DNA from: Seminavis robusta
Lineage: Eukaryota > Bacillariophyta > Bacillariophyceae > Naviculales > Naviculaceae
Assembly: GCA_903772945.1 (NCBI GenBank)
Contig: CAICTM010000930.1
Span: 1 to 42,475, forward strand
DNA: 42,475 nt
Reading direction: 5' to 3'
The stretch's first letter is position 1. Every line of letters begins with the position of its first letter. The notes beneath the pieces were generated by a model. The model searched no databases. It saw only the letters and a program-made list of their open reading frames with translations, and was not told the DNA's origin. The translations under genes were made by a program, and so were the position numbers. Shown piece by piece: positions 30,794 to 40,088 of the stretch.

Positions 30794-32159
30794 CTAGTAT
30801 GAGCTGATGGCAACTTCTAGTTTTGCTTTGGCATCTGCCAGCACTTGTGGATCTGCTTCCTCCTTTAGAACTAGTGCTGTTCCTCCTTCATTTTCATTGA
30901 ATCCCACGGCCAAGAGCAAACTCTTGGCCCCAAGAAAGGGCTTTACTTTGGCCTTGTACGCTTTGTTTTCCATGTTGATTGATTTGAACTTATCTTCTGT
31001 GGGATTGTCGACAACATTTGAAACATAGATCTTCAGAATCTTCAGACACTTGAGCCCATCACCACCTGCCCGGTAGCTGGACACCTTTCCAATGTACTCA
31101 TCGATTTTGGCAGCGCTGGGCCCCAAAGACTTCTTCTTTTGTGATGCTGCTGCTGCTGCATCACCCTCTTGCTTATCTGTGTCCTTGTCGTATTGGATCC
31201 CGTCTGGGTTGTACCCGTCCACTCCCAAACGAGAAGAGAGCTTTCCTTTGTTGGCTTGACGCTCCAATTTGTCCTTTTCCAGCTCGGCACGAATACGTTC
31301 TCGCTCCCGCTTGGCAGCTTCTTTCTCCTTCTTTCGCTGGAGGGCATCTCGCTTCCGTTGTTCAATTTCCATTTGTTCCCGAGTTTTGGCCATTTCTTTT
31401 CCCATCTTTCTCAATGAACACAGAAGTCACACAAAGTGAGTCAACCATGCATTTGCACACAGACCATCATTTTCGTGCCAATTTTACTTACAAATCGTCG
31501 ATTCTTTTCTCGTTGCACATGATCCACTTTTTCCTCAGCCTCTCGTTCGGCCCGCTTCTTTTTGAGCAGTTCTTTGATTTCCGCAATTTTCTGTACCTTT
31601 TCCTCCGGTGTCAGAGGTTTGACATGCTCTGTAGATTCTTCAAAGTCACTGTGGCCCGTTTTGTTGGCATGAAGTTCGAGATTGGCCATGTTGGACAAGA
31701 TTTTCCCACATTCATTGCACCGGTACGACTGAGCAGCAGTAACACCACCACCACCTTTGGGTTCTTGCAATGGAATTGGTTCATCAATGTCTGTGTCATC
31801 TTGATGTTCCGTCAGCCTTATGGTAGAACCAGAAAAAGTTAGAAAGGCACTGACTGTATTGACATCTGCATACACACGCACAAAGAAAGAAAGAAAGAAA
31901 ATACAAACCATTCAATGGCAGCATCGACGGTACGAGCATTGCCATTCAAAAGTCCCTTTTGGGCTCGAATCAATGGAAATCCCATTTCTTCCGTGAGTAT
32001 CTTGACGATGGATGGGTCCAGATCCACCGTAGGATCCACCATTATTTCCGCTTCTTCCGTTTTTGCATCGCCATCCCCATCTTTGGCCACTTCCTCATCT
32101 TTCATTTCAAGATCCTCCTCCTTTTTGGTGGGTGGTTCTTTATTGGCATCCTCTGCCAT
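30794..32159 (-). CDS. UBA, C2H2 zinc finger and PUB domain protein (p97/CDC48 cofactor candidate)
   Basis: Three exons (32159-31909, 31816-31492, 31405-30794; GT-AG introns of 92 and 86 bases) give a 395-residue protein. A UBA domain lies at about 47-85 (EEMGFPLIRAQKGL and VDAAIEWL; the Trp is split by the first intron). A C2H2 finger follows at 117-139 (YRCNECGK with Cys117, Cys120, His133 and His139). A long Lys/Glu coiled coil runs from about 155 to 270, and a PUB domain lies near the C-terminus (CLKILKIYVSNVVDNP, GAKSLLLAVGF). The UBA domain binds ubiquitin and PUB domains bind the tail of the AAA-ATPase p97, so this is likely a proteasome/ERAD adaptor. The second acceptor (AAAG before ATGGGA) is the only one that keeps the frame. 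An AAAG microsatellite lies in intron 1. Confidence 0.88.
31879..31901. repeat. AAAG microsatellite in intron 1
   Basis: About five tandem units of AAAG (CTTT in gene sense) sit in the first intron of the UBA/PUB gene. Confidence 0.8.
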
Positions 32160-32390
32160 GGTGGTCGACTTGGTTAATTCTCAGAGTTGGACGAACAGAT
32201 CGATGTGATTTGTGTTGTCTCTGAAAGAGCGGTTAACCTCCGCAGGTAAACTGCCTGAGTTCTCAACCCCTTTACCTCGGCAGGTTAACTGCCTGAGTCC
32301 TCTACCCCTTTAATGGCATATGTTCTGTCTGTGGGATCCCCCTGGTTTTTGTCTGTGGGATCCCCTCGTTTTGTGTCTGTGGGATCCCCT

Positions 32391-33382
32391 ATTCCGGTGA
32401 AGCCAGGGTATAAGGATAGAGATAATGTAAGCTGGCAAAACTGGAAATTGAAGGTTCAATAAAAGTTAGGGGTAGGAATATATCAATGTAATTTAAGGTT
32501 AGTGCACTCAGGACAAAAACACAATAAGCCAGCAGGTGTTGTAAATTTAGAGTTACACGATCGAATGATAGCTGTAAATTATGGGTTAGCCCGTGGCTAC
32601 ACCAATGCTAGCTTAGATATAAAACAGAAGGTTACAATGAGGGAATGATAGTGGGTGGCAACACACGACGAAGTCGGGTGTTGTCGCCAGGGCTAGCATA
32701 CATAAAAAAAAGGTTATAATGAGGGAATGATACCGGGCGGCAACACACGACCGTCGTGTGTTGCCGCCCGGGCTACCTTGAAAGAAGGATGCAATCTCAA
32801 ACATGATCCTCTTTCTTCTATTTGTCTTTCTGCCGAGGTATCGCAGCTCCCGCTGACTTAAATGCTATTTCCTATTTCCTATTCCGGTGAAGCCAAAGTA
32901 TAAGGATAGAGATAGTCATAAGCCAACAAAACTGAACATTGATGGTTCTATACAAGTTAGGGGTAGGAATAAATCATTAATATTTAAGGTTAGTGCAATC
33001 ATCACAACAGCACAATAAGCCAGCAGGAGCTGTAAAGGTTAGAGTTACAATAAGGGAATGGCAGCTGGTAAATTATAGAGTAGCGGGCGGCAACACACGA
33101 CGTAGTCGGGTGTTGTCGCCAGGGCTAGCTTAATAAAAAGAAGGTTGCAATGAGGGAATGAATGATACCGGGCAGCAACACACGACGTAGTCGGGTGTTG
33201 TCGCCAGGGCTAGCTTAATAAAAAGAAGGTTGAAATGAGGGAATGAATGATACCGGGCGGCAACACACGACATAGTCGGGTGTTGTCGCCAGGGCTAGCT
33301 TGAAAGATGGGTGCAATCCGAACATAATCCTCCTTCTTCTATCTGTCTTTCTGCCGAGGTATAGCAGCTCCCGCTGACTTAT
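32391..33382. repeat. two tandem units of about 490 bases
   Basis: Unit A (32391-32880) and unit B (32881-33382) share the blocks ATTCCGGTGAAGCC, GTATAAGGATAGAGATA, GTTAGGGGTAGGAATA, TTAAGGTTAGTGCA, CAATAAGCCAGCAGG and CTGCCGAGGTAT in the same order. A has two hairpin modules and B has three. Confidence 0.85.
32733..32771. repeat. perfect 19-base inverted repeat
   Basis: Arms 32733-32751 and 32753-32771 are exact reverse complements around one central C. The four sibling hairpins (about 32652-32691, 33084-33121, 33168-33207, 33252-33291) have the same left arm (GGCAACACACGAC) but an altered right arm (GTCGGGTGTTGTCGCC) with one wobble and one mismatch. Confidence 0.9.
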
Positions 33383-33690
33383 TGGTTTGTGTTGTCTCCC
33401 TTGCAACGCCGTTGCCACCGAAAGATTTAGAAGTCACGTGCACGACTGAGTCACGCTCCTGGTGTCAACTTTCTAATAAAAGAGAGAAAAAAATCTGACG
33501 CGCCGAAGGCATGGCATGAGTGCGTTTCACGGAACACAACGTTGATTGCATTGTTACATTCCCCATGCCATTATTATTTTTGCGAAAGATCTACAAGAGT
33601 TTTCGCCTTGCTTCCGCATCCGTCTCTCGCTCTCTTTTTGCCACAACTATATTCCTTGAGCCATTAACTAGTAGTACAAGTACGTCCACG

Positions 33691-35867
33691 ATGATGGAGA
33701 TTGAACCCCCACCCCCACCGGAAGTATCTCCTCCTCAACCCGAAGTGGTGGAATTGGCCACACTGGCATTGCCTGCGACGGCACTGGACGGTGGCATGGA
33801 AGCGGGTCAAAGTGCTCATGTAGTGTTGGAAGCCAGCAATGAAACGGTGGAACACATTCAAACGGCCACGCAAGATGCCACGGCCGATCAACCCATGATT
33901 AGTGCCGTGGTCGATTTGGAAACCTTGGCGGAATTGGCCGGTGCGACAGAAGAAGATTTTATCAGCGGACTGCATCAAGATGCGCGCGACAATCGGGCGG
34001 CAGAAACGGCAGCGGAAGTGGAAGGGGACGAAGAAGTGGGAGAAACCACGCCACTGGTAGTAGTAACAACAACAACAACAGATGAAGAAGAAGCCACGGG
34101 TACCGAACAAATTACATTACCCGCGGATCCGTTTATTGAAAGTCTCGCCGACGCCCTTCTTCAAACCGTCCCGGAAGAGGAAGATCTACAATCTATCGCT
34201 GGAACAACCGTGGGTGGACACGAAAGTCTCGCAGGAGCTACATGGGCCAGTGCGTCCTTGGTTGTAACGGGTGATGCGGCCACATTGTTGAGTGGAGAAC
34301 AATTGGAAGAACAACATTTTGCCCACGATGCGTTTTTGCTCGATGTACCGACCACCGACGAAGACGGACATACCGAGCATCGTTACGTATTGGCATTGCC
34401 GGAAATTGTCGTGGAACCTTCGGTGCAAACCGATACATCTCAACTGTCACATGGTTCCTTTACCATGATGGAACGGGCCATGTCCATTTTACCCAGTACT
34501 ACCCGATTGCCCTCGGATATTGAAGCGGTCCATTTGGAAGCTACGGAAGTGGAACCCAGCAAAGAGGATCCAACCACACAAGTCCATTTGGATTTGGTCG
34601 TCGAACGACGGGTTCCAGTCATTGGTTATGTCATTTTATTTGCTGGATTGTTTGCTTTGGCCAGTGTGGGAGCGGCATTGGATTTGCAAGAAGGAGGTGT
34701 GACACCCACCATGAAGACGTTATGGCGTCAGACGGCAACCTTTTTGGTCTATTTGCCCATGGTCATCAAGTCCTTGCGTCAAGATGGGATCCCAAAATTG
34801 GAGTCCACTCAATGGGTGCTGTTGCCCATTAGTTCCATGGCGTATACCTACATGACGCTGGCATTTGTCCTTGCTTTGGAAATGACTTCCTTGGCCAATG
34901 CGTTTGTTCTGTCCAATATGACTTCTCTTGTTATTATTGCTGGGAGAGCAGTTTTGGGATTGCCCATTTTGGCATTGGAAGGAGGAGGTGCCATCACTGG
35001 GTTCATTGGAGCTGCCATTTGTGCTCAAGCACAGGGAGCTGACATTGGACGAAGATTGCTACTAGAACTGGATGTGTCGTTTTGGGGCAATGCCATTGCG
35101 TTTTCTGCCAGTTTTGGAACGGCAGCTTATTTGTTGATTGCCAAAAAATTGCGACCAAAAATGGATCTGTTTGTCTTCATGTCCATCATTATGGGATTTG
35201 GGGCGTTGCTGTTGGTGCCCTACTTGTACTTGATTGGAGAAGACATTACCTTTGATATGCATCCAGTACATGGTGTTTTCGGGTGGTTGAACTTGCAGGC
35301 GGACCGCCTGCCATTGGAGCTCTACATGGCAGTTGTTTGCAATTGTTTGGGAACTACAGGATACATTGCAGTCATGAAATACTTTGATCCCATTGTTCCA
35401 GGTAAGAATAATGGGCGGAGTTTTTCTGTTCAAGGGACATATTGCAGGGTTATGTTGGTTACTGGAAGCCTCACTTTCTGTTTGCGTTTTCTTTGCTTGA
35501 ATCAGCCACCGTGATGCTTTTGGAGCCTGTCATTGGGGCTCTTTTAGGGGCCGCAGCAGGCACCGCACCCATACCCGGCCTTCAGACCTGGTTGGGAAAT
35601 TTGGTGGTGGCAGGAGGTACTTTCTTGGTCACTTATGCTGGTTCGAGCAAGACGGAAAGCATTGATGCGACGGAAGCTTTGCGCCCTGGTGTTGGCACAT
35701 TTGTGGATGGCGATGATTCGGCTAGTCTCAAGTCCTCCGTGGTGAAGAGCCCCTTGATTCCTCGCCCTTCCGCACTACCCTCGGTGGATGAGCGCAAACC
35801 ACAGACCGATGCTGTTGGTGACAACAATATGCCAGCTCCGGCCAAGGTGGTTTGGACGACCGAGTAA
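33691..35867 (+). CDS. EamA/drug-metabolite transporter with long acidic N-terminus
   Basis: Two exons (33691-35401, 35506-35867; 104-base GT-AG intron) encode about 690 residues. The first 305 are soluble, rich in Glu, Ala, Thr and Val, with repeated VVE/TTP patterns and no known domain. From about 310 come about ten membrane helices of the EamA type (VIGYVILFAGLFALASVG, SMAYTYMTLAFVLALEM, AFVLSNMTSLVIIAGRAVLG). The second exon supplies the last ones (ATVMLLEPVIGALLGA) and a hydrophilic tail. The family exports small metabolites or nucleotide sugars; the substrate is unknown. The splice turns IVPG into the expected IVPATVMLLEP. I prefer the double ATG at 33691; the frame is open to an ATG at 33565, which would add a basic, Ser-rich, targeting-like leader (FLRKIYKSFRLASASVSR). 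Confidence 0.85.
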
Positions 35868-36684
35868 ACTGGCCGAACGTTCGGTTGTATAGCAGATTGT
35901 TGTAGTGTAAAATGGTGCGTATGCTAAATGCTTATATGATTCAATAATGATGAACGCGTTAGTTAGCTAGCTACTACTGTTTGCAAGTCAACTACGGTAC
36001 ATGCATGTCGCCTCTGCTGCACGGCCGTCGCTCGAGGATCACACCCTCATTGAAAGTGTGAGCGACACTTAAAATCAAGTTGGACAGAACCTAGTCCTGA
36101 ATTTCGACTGTTCTTTGCTTAAGCCTGGCCCCGGCTGGCTTCCGTAGATAATTTCCCTACTCTAAAACCCCCCTTATATATAGTTGGATCGCTCACTCTT
36201 CCAATGCAAGGCATCACTTGCTTCCCCGCAGGTTCAGAAATCCAAAAGACGTCCTCTTGAGAATGGAATAATTGGAATGAAAAGCATGTCCCTGCTGCCT
36301 TCCAAACTTGACTTTGGAAATCCGCTTTGTTGGGTTGGCTGGTGATCATCTACCGGTACGGTACCAGAGCGTGGCATGGAAGACTTGGTCCTTTTCCTCT
36401 TGTGTAAGTCTGAACCAACTGTCTGAAAATGCCTCAGGTTTCGGGCAAACAGGTATTTCAGATAGCTGCGTCATTTGTACTGCATCATTTAATGACCGGT
36501 GGGTGCGCTCGCGCCCCCACCTCCTCAAATCCAATGGCTCTGCCCAACCCGACATTCGGACATTCCATTCTATCCCCATAGTAACACCCTCTCATCATCC
36601 AAGCCCCAAGCCTCCTCCTCTTTGTTTACACTGCCTGGTACAACAATCATTGTGTCTAGCTAGCTAGCTAGTTCCTCCACTAAC
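35868..36684. other. intergenic region
   Basis: It contains the second copy of the 13-base motif (36153-36165, -), one TACCGGTA (36351-36358) and overlapping CTAGCTAG copies (36656-36671) directly before the next gene. No gene is recognised. Confidence 0.55.
36153..36165 (-). repeat. recurrent 13-base motif, copy 2 of 3
   Basis: TTAGAGTAGGGAA on the minus strand. It shares extra flanking bases with copy 3 (AGATAA, then a pyrimidine, before TTCCC in the opposite sense). Confidence 0.7.
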
Positions 36685-38190
36685 ATGGACCCTGCCACAA
36701 AAAGGCAGAAAGTCTCCCCTTCTGATGATGTCTTGTTGTTGGATCGAAAGGATGTTTGGATTGAAGGGATTCTCCCCTTTGTTGGGATGGGACACTATGC
36801 CTTGGTGGGTGGCGTCAACAAGAAATTGAATCAGCTCTACAGGGAATATGGGGCTGCCGTCAAGGATCCTCCAAAGCGTAAAGGCGACTGGAATGATGAG
36901 GAGGAGTGTTGGGAGAAAATCGCTGTAGCAAGCACCGACACCCTCTATGAGGCAATTTTCTGCAATGTGGCGTGTGCTCAATACTGGCAAAATTTTGGCG
37001 AAAAATGCATTGAGGAATTGGTCACCCGTGATTCTGATGTTTGCCGCATCATTGCCGAAGTTGGTAGCATTCCAGTTCTTCAATGGGCGACAGAGAATGG
37101 ATATACAATGGCTGCAAGTACAAGCTATGCTGCTGCCAAGTATGGTCACTTTGAATTGCTGAAATGGGCACGAGCCAATGGATGCCCCTGGGATGATGAC
37201 ACATGTCAGGCTGCGGCGAAAGGAGGACATTTGGAAATACTGAAGTGGGCAAGAGACAACGGATGCCCTTGGGATGAATTTACATGTGCAGCTGCAGCCG
37301 TAGGAGGGCATTTGGAATTGCTGAAGTGGGCTCGTGAGCAGGGGTGCCCATGGGGTGTCCATATATGCTCGGCTGCTGCTGAACATGGTCGCTTTGAATT
37401 GCTGAAATGGGCTCGTGCAAATGGATGCCCGTGGGACGGAAGCACATGCACAGCCGCAGCTGCAGGCGGGCATTTGGAATTGCTGAAATGGGCTCACGAG
37501 CAAGGATGCCCATGGGATGAAGATACATGCTTTGAGGCTGCTGAGCATGGTCACTTTGAAATTCTGAAATGGGCAAGAGAGAATGGATGCCCATGTTGTG
37601 AACTAACATGTGGAGAAGCAGCCCGATTGGGTCACTTGGAGATGCTGCAGTGGGCTCGAGAACATGACTGCCCATGGGATGAAAGCACATGCAGAGCTGC
37701 AGCTGAAGAAGGACATTTGGAATTGCTGAAATGGGCTCGCGCAAATGGATGCCCGTGGGACGGAAGCACATGCTATGTTGCGAGCAAAAATGGTCATTTG
37801 GAAATTCTGCAGTGGGCTCATGAAAATGGCTGCCCATGGGATGAACGCACATGCATATCTTTGGCTGAAGAAGGACATTTGGAATTGCTGAAATGGGCTC
37901 GAGAACATGGATGCCCATGGAATGAAGATGCATGCTCAGCTGCAGCTGTGGGAGGGCATTTGGAGATTGTGCAGTGGGCACATGAAAATGGGTGCCCGTG
38001 GAATGAAGACACTTGCTTAGCTGCAGCCACAAACGGTCATTTGGAAATCCTGAAATGGGCTCGTTCTCAGGGATGCCCATGGAATAGACAGAGATTAATT
38101 TCACATTTCCCCGTTTATGGTCATCGGGATATTATTCAGTGGGTTCGTGAGAATGGCTCATCAGAAGAGGGGTCAGAGGACGAGGCATAA
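36685..38190 (+). CDS. F-box-like / ankyrin-like repeat protein, about 14 units
   Basis: This 501-residue protein is the longest family member in the window. Its N-terminus (ATKRQKVSPSDD) resembles that of the broken gene at 25042. The F-box-like module follows at about 22-60 (DRKDVWIEGILPFVGMGHY, VNKKLNQLYREYG), then a linker (STDTLYEAIF). From about 118 to the end there are about 14 units of 27 residues, the first and last two irregular. The body of each unit is nearly constant (GHLELLKWARANGCPW); variation is concentrated in the two residues after PWD, the two after TC and the two before the next G. One unit has CC in place of WD (GCPCCELTC). The acidic tail (EEGSEDEA) is shared with the paralogs. 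It is a single exon without defects. Confidence 0.87.
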   Translation: MDPATKRQKVSPSDDVLLLDRKDVWIEGILPFVGMGHYALVGGVNKKLNQLYREYGAAVKDPPKRKGDWNDEEECWEKIAVASTDTLYEAIFCNVACAQYWQNFGEKCIEELVTRDSDVCRIIAEVGSIPVLQWATENGYTMAASTSYAAAKYGHFELLKWARANGCPWDDDTCQAAAKGGHLEILKWARDNGCPWDEFTCAAAAVGGHLELLKWAREQGCPWGVHICSAAAEHGRFELLKWARANGCPWDGSTCTAAAAGGHLELLKWAHEQGCPWDEDTCFEAAEHGHFEILKWARENGCPCCELTCGEAARLGHLEMLQWAREHDCPWDESTCRAAAEEGHLELLKWARANGCPWDGSTCYVASKNGHLEILQWAHENGCPWDERTCISLAEEGHLELLKWAREHGCPWNEDACSAAAVGGHLEIVQWAHENGCPWNEDTCLAAATNGHLEILKWARSQGCPWNRQRLISHFPVYGHRDIIQWVRENGSSEEGSEDEA

Positions 38191-38483
38191 GAACGGGATC
38201 CTAAAATAGTAGTATGCAGTGGTTAATGCTTGTTAGTCTAGCTGTTGTAGTATGCATCTCAGGCAGTCTTTCTGCTATTCTCACTCTCGAAACTGAGACC
38301 GTCCAGTTGATACTCTGTTGCACTGTGCAAAATGAACGAACCAAACGAAAAACAGGAGCCACCCTTTCATGTTGTGTGCTCCATTGATTCGAGATTCATT
38401 CCAAATCATCCAAAAACTCCTTGTGCAGTAATGAACTCATCCATTCATGCAAAAAAATGAACTCACACCAGCATCATGATTAA
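38191..38483. other. convergent spacer
   Basis: 3' flanks of the ankyrin-like (+) and carrier (-) genes. Nothing else is seen. Confidence 0.5.
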
Positions 38484-39338
38484 TTAATGATCATAATGCT
38501 GCGAGTATTGGATAAAGGCATCGGTAAAGAAAATGGTACATCCGACAGGCAATGCAACAGCAATCATGTTTTTGCCCAACCCACGGGTCATGAACCCGAG
38601 TCCCATTTCCCGCCACAAACTGGTCGTAGTTGCAACCAGACCTTGATGTGTCTTGAACTGTTCGTTGCGAATGACATCCAAAGGATTGGTCAATGCGGCA
38701 CCGGCAATTCCGGCCGTAATCGATTTGACGGCACTGCGGAGCAATCGCTCCGATTCGTACGATTGCGAGGAGGGATCGGGGTGAGGGAGACGTGCTTCCA
38801 TGGCATCCTTGACGGCAATGGCGGTACAGTACTTGGGAACCGTCTTGAGGACACCGGCCGTGGTACCATGCCAGAGTCCTTGCACGCCGTGATTGCGGTA
38901 CAAATGCTTCAGAGATTGAACGACATTGGGGAGATTGTAGGCGGGATCTTGGAGTGTCACTGTGGCACGGACAATGGGTTGATTGACCAGTTGGACAATG
39001 GTCGACATGACCAAGGGAGGTGCCACGGTAGCGGTCGCTTCACTGTATCCTTTGTCCAACAAGAGCTGACGTCCGACATCGGAAAAGTAAAAAATGGCGG
39101 CCCGAGCATACGTCATGCCAGCGACAGTGGCCACCATGCCCTTGTACGGTGGCAAAAAGCCATAGACGTAGGGCGTCAATGTAGGAGGAATGGTTACGCC
39201 TCCAATATGCATGGCCGCCACACGGAATCCCGATTGTCCAATGGCGGCACTTCTCCAAAGCGGATAACATCCTGTGGCGGCCAACGCCGAAGCACAAAAG
39301 TATTGCACGGGGTATTCTTTCGCAGCGGGGCCTCCCAT
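38484..39338 (-). CDS. mitochondrial carrier family (SLC25-like) protein
   Basis: This 284-residue, single-exon protein has the three-repeat length of the mitochondrial carrier family, which exchanges metabolites across the inner mitochondrial membrane. The third repeat keeps the signature PLDVIR (in TNPLDVIRNE) and the typical RGLGKNMIAVALPVGCTIFF ending. The second has a weakened form (NQPIVRATVTL) followed by the family-like LKHLYRNHGVQGLWHGTTAG, and the first only YPLWR. This degeneration suggests a diverged subfamily with an unusual substrate or transport mode. The frame is open upstream to 39503, but the ATG at 39338 (MGGPAAKEYP) starts the conserved part; the extra 55 codons read like leader. 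Subcellular site is by family only. Confidence 0.82.
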   Translation of the reverse strand: MGGPAAKEYPVQYFCASALAATGCYPLWRSAAIGQSGFRVAAMHIGGVTIPPTLTPYVYGFLPPYKGMVATVAGMTYARAAIFYFSDVGRQLLLDKGYSEATATVAPPLVMSTIVQLVNQPIVRATVTLQDPAYNLPNVVQSLKHLYRNHGVQGLWHGTTAGVLKTVPKYCTAIAVKDAMEARLPHPDPSSQSYESERLLRSAVKSITAGIAGAALTNPLDVIRNEQFKTHQGLVATTTSLWREMGLGFMTRGLGKNMIAVALPVGCTIFFTDAFIQYSQHYDH

Positions 39339-39598
39339 CTTGAACGTTGACTCAGTTGTTACTTGGAATGGACTTGGAATGGAACGCAAAAAGCAACGAT
39401 AGAAGACTGAAAGCCAATGGAATACGGTAGCTGGTAGAGAGTAGCAGCAAGCAATCGTTGAAAGATGGCTCTGTCGTTCTATATTGTGAGCTTTTATCCC
39501 CACTCACTCGAGCCGTAAGCTTCCTTTTGAGAATGCAACTGTGTAGAGAAGCATACTGGCAACTAGCTAGTAGAGTAGCACGGTAGGATTGGTATCAA

Positions 39599-39616
39599 GA
39601 GAGAGAGAGAGAGAAG
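39599..39616. repeat. AG microsatellite
   Basis: A run of GA dinucleotides. Confidence 0.85.
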
Positions 39617-39794
39617 ACACGGGTAAGACAGGGATTCTTGATCGTCACACTTGACTTGATTGGATGGTGATCCACTCGAAGAAAGGATTCTATTTCGGCT
39701 ACTTGCATTCATTGTTCCACAGCACACCACTGAGGACTGAGGTAAGCTAGCTAGTCTTGCGTACTACTAGCACAAGCACCTACTACCAGCTGTA

Positions 39795-40088
39795 ATGCAG
39801 ACACACCCAAAGCAGCAGCAGACACAATCCTCTTGCGAAAATTCGGGCCGAACTCAAGTTGTCAACGAGAAAGCTGCTCGTCACGTTCCTTCCCTTGTGG
39901 ACGAGATTCTCACTATCACCCCGCGTGACACTCACCAGAGTGGACGTCATGACGCCTTGTCAGCCTTACGGACAAGAACAATGTCATTCACCGAACACAC
40001 GAATGCCTTCAACCGAGTTCCAAGAATTTGGACAGCAGCGAACGCCATTCATCCCACGAGCAGGCTGGACACAGGAGTCAGTCACTGA
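39795..40088 (+). CDS. doubtful small open frame
   Basis: A 97-codon frame from an ATG, with polar composition and no hydrophobic segment, low complexity or recognisable motif. Two other frames are also open over part of it. It could be chance; it is listed because it is the only ATG-initiated candidate in a long gene-free stretch. Confidence 0.15.
   Translation: MQTHPKQQQTQSSCENSGRTQVVNEKAARHVPSLVDEILTITPRDTHQSGRHDALSALRTRTMSFTEHTNAFNRVPRIWTAANAIHPTSRLDTGVSH

Larger units (their letters stand above)
32209..33398. mobile_element. palindromic repeat array bracketed by 13-base direct repeats
   Basis: TTTGTGTTGTCTC occurs at 32209-32221 and again at 33386-33398 and encloses 1164 bases of repeats. 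Inside, in order, are two copies of a segment ending in CTGCCTGAG (32236-32312) and three copies of GTCTGTGGGATCCC (32327-32389). Then come two copies of a roughly 490-base unit that starts ATTCCGGTGAAGCC (32391 and 32881) and ends CTCCCGCTGACTTA (32860 and 33381). Each long unit carries hairpin modules of about 80 bases, five in all. The bracketing repeats look like a target-site duplication, and TACCTCGGCAG near the left end recurs inverted near the right end. No protein is encoded. I read it as a non-autonomous insertion in the divergent promoter of the UBA/PUB and EamA genes. Confidence 0.55.

Noticed and set aside
32640..33300. CRISPR-like look of regularly spaced palindromic repeats
   Set aside because: Only five modules with repeated, not unique, spacers, in a eukaryotic nuclear context without cas genes.
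32613..33418. Two minus-strand frames that share a LALATTPD-type string
   Set aside because: The similarity comes from the repeated hairpin modules, and neither frame has further protein-like features.
36664..38104. Long minus-strand open frames (36664-37554 and 37280-38104) opposite the ankyrin-like gene
   Set aside because: They are caused by the 81-base sense repeat, which lacks antisense stops; the translated product is just the repeat read backwards.
38487..39350. 287-codon plus-strand frame opposite the carrier gene
   Set aside because: Antisense shadow; composition follows the carrier codons.
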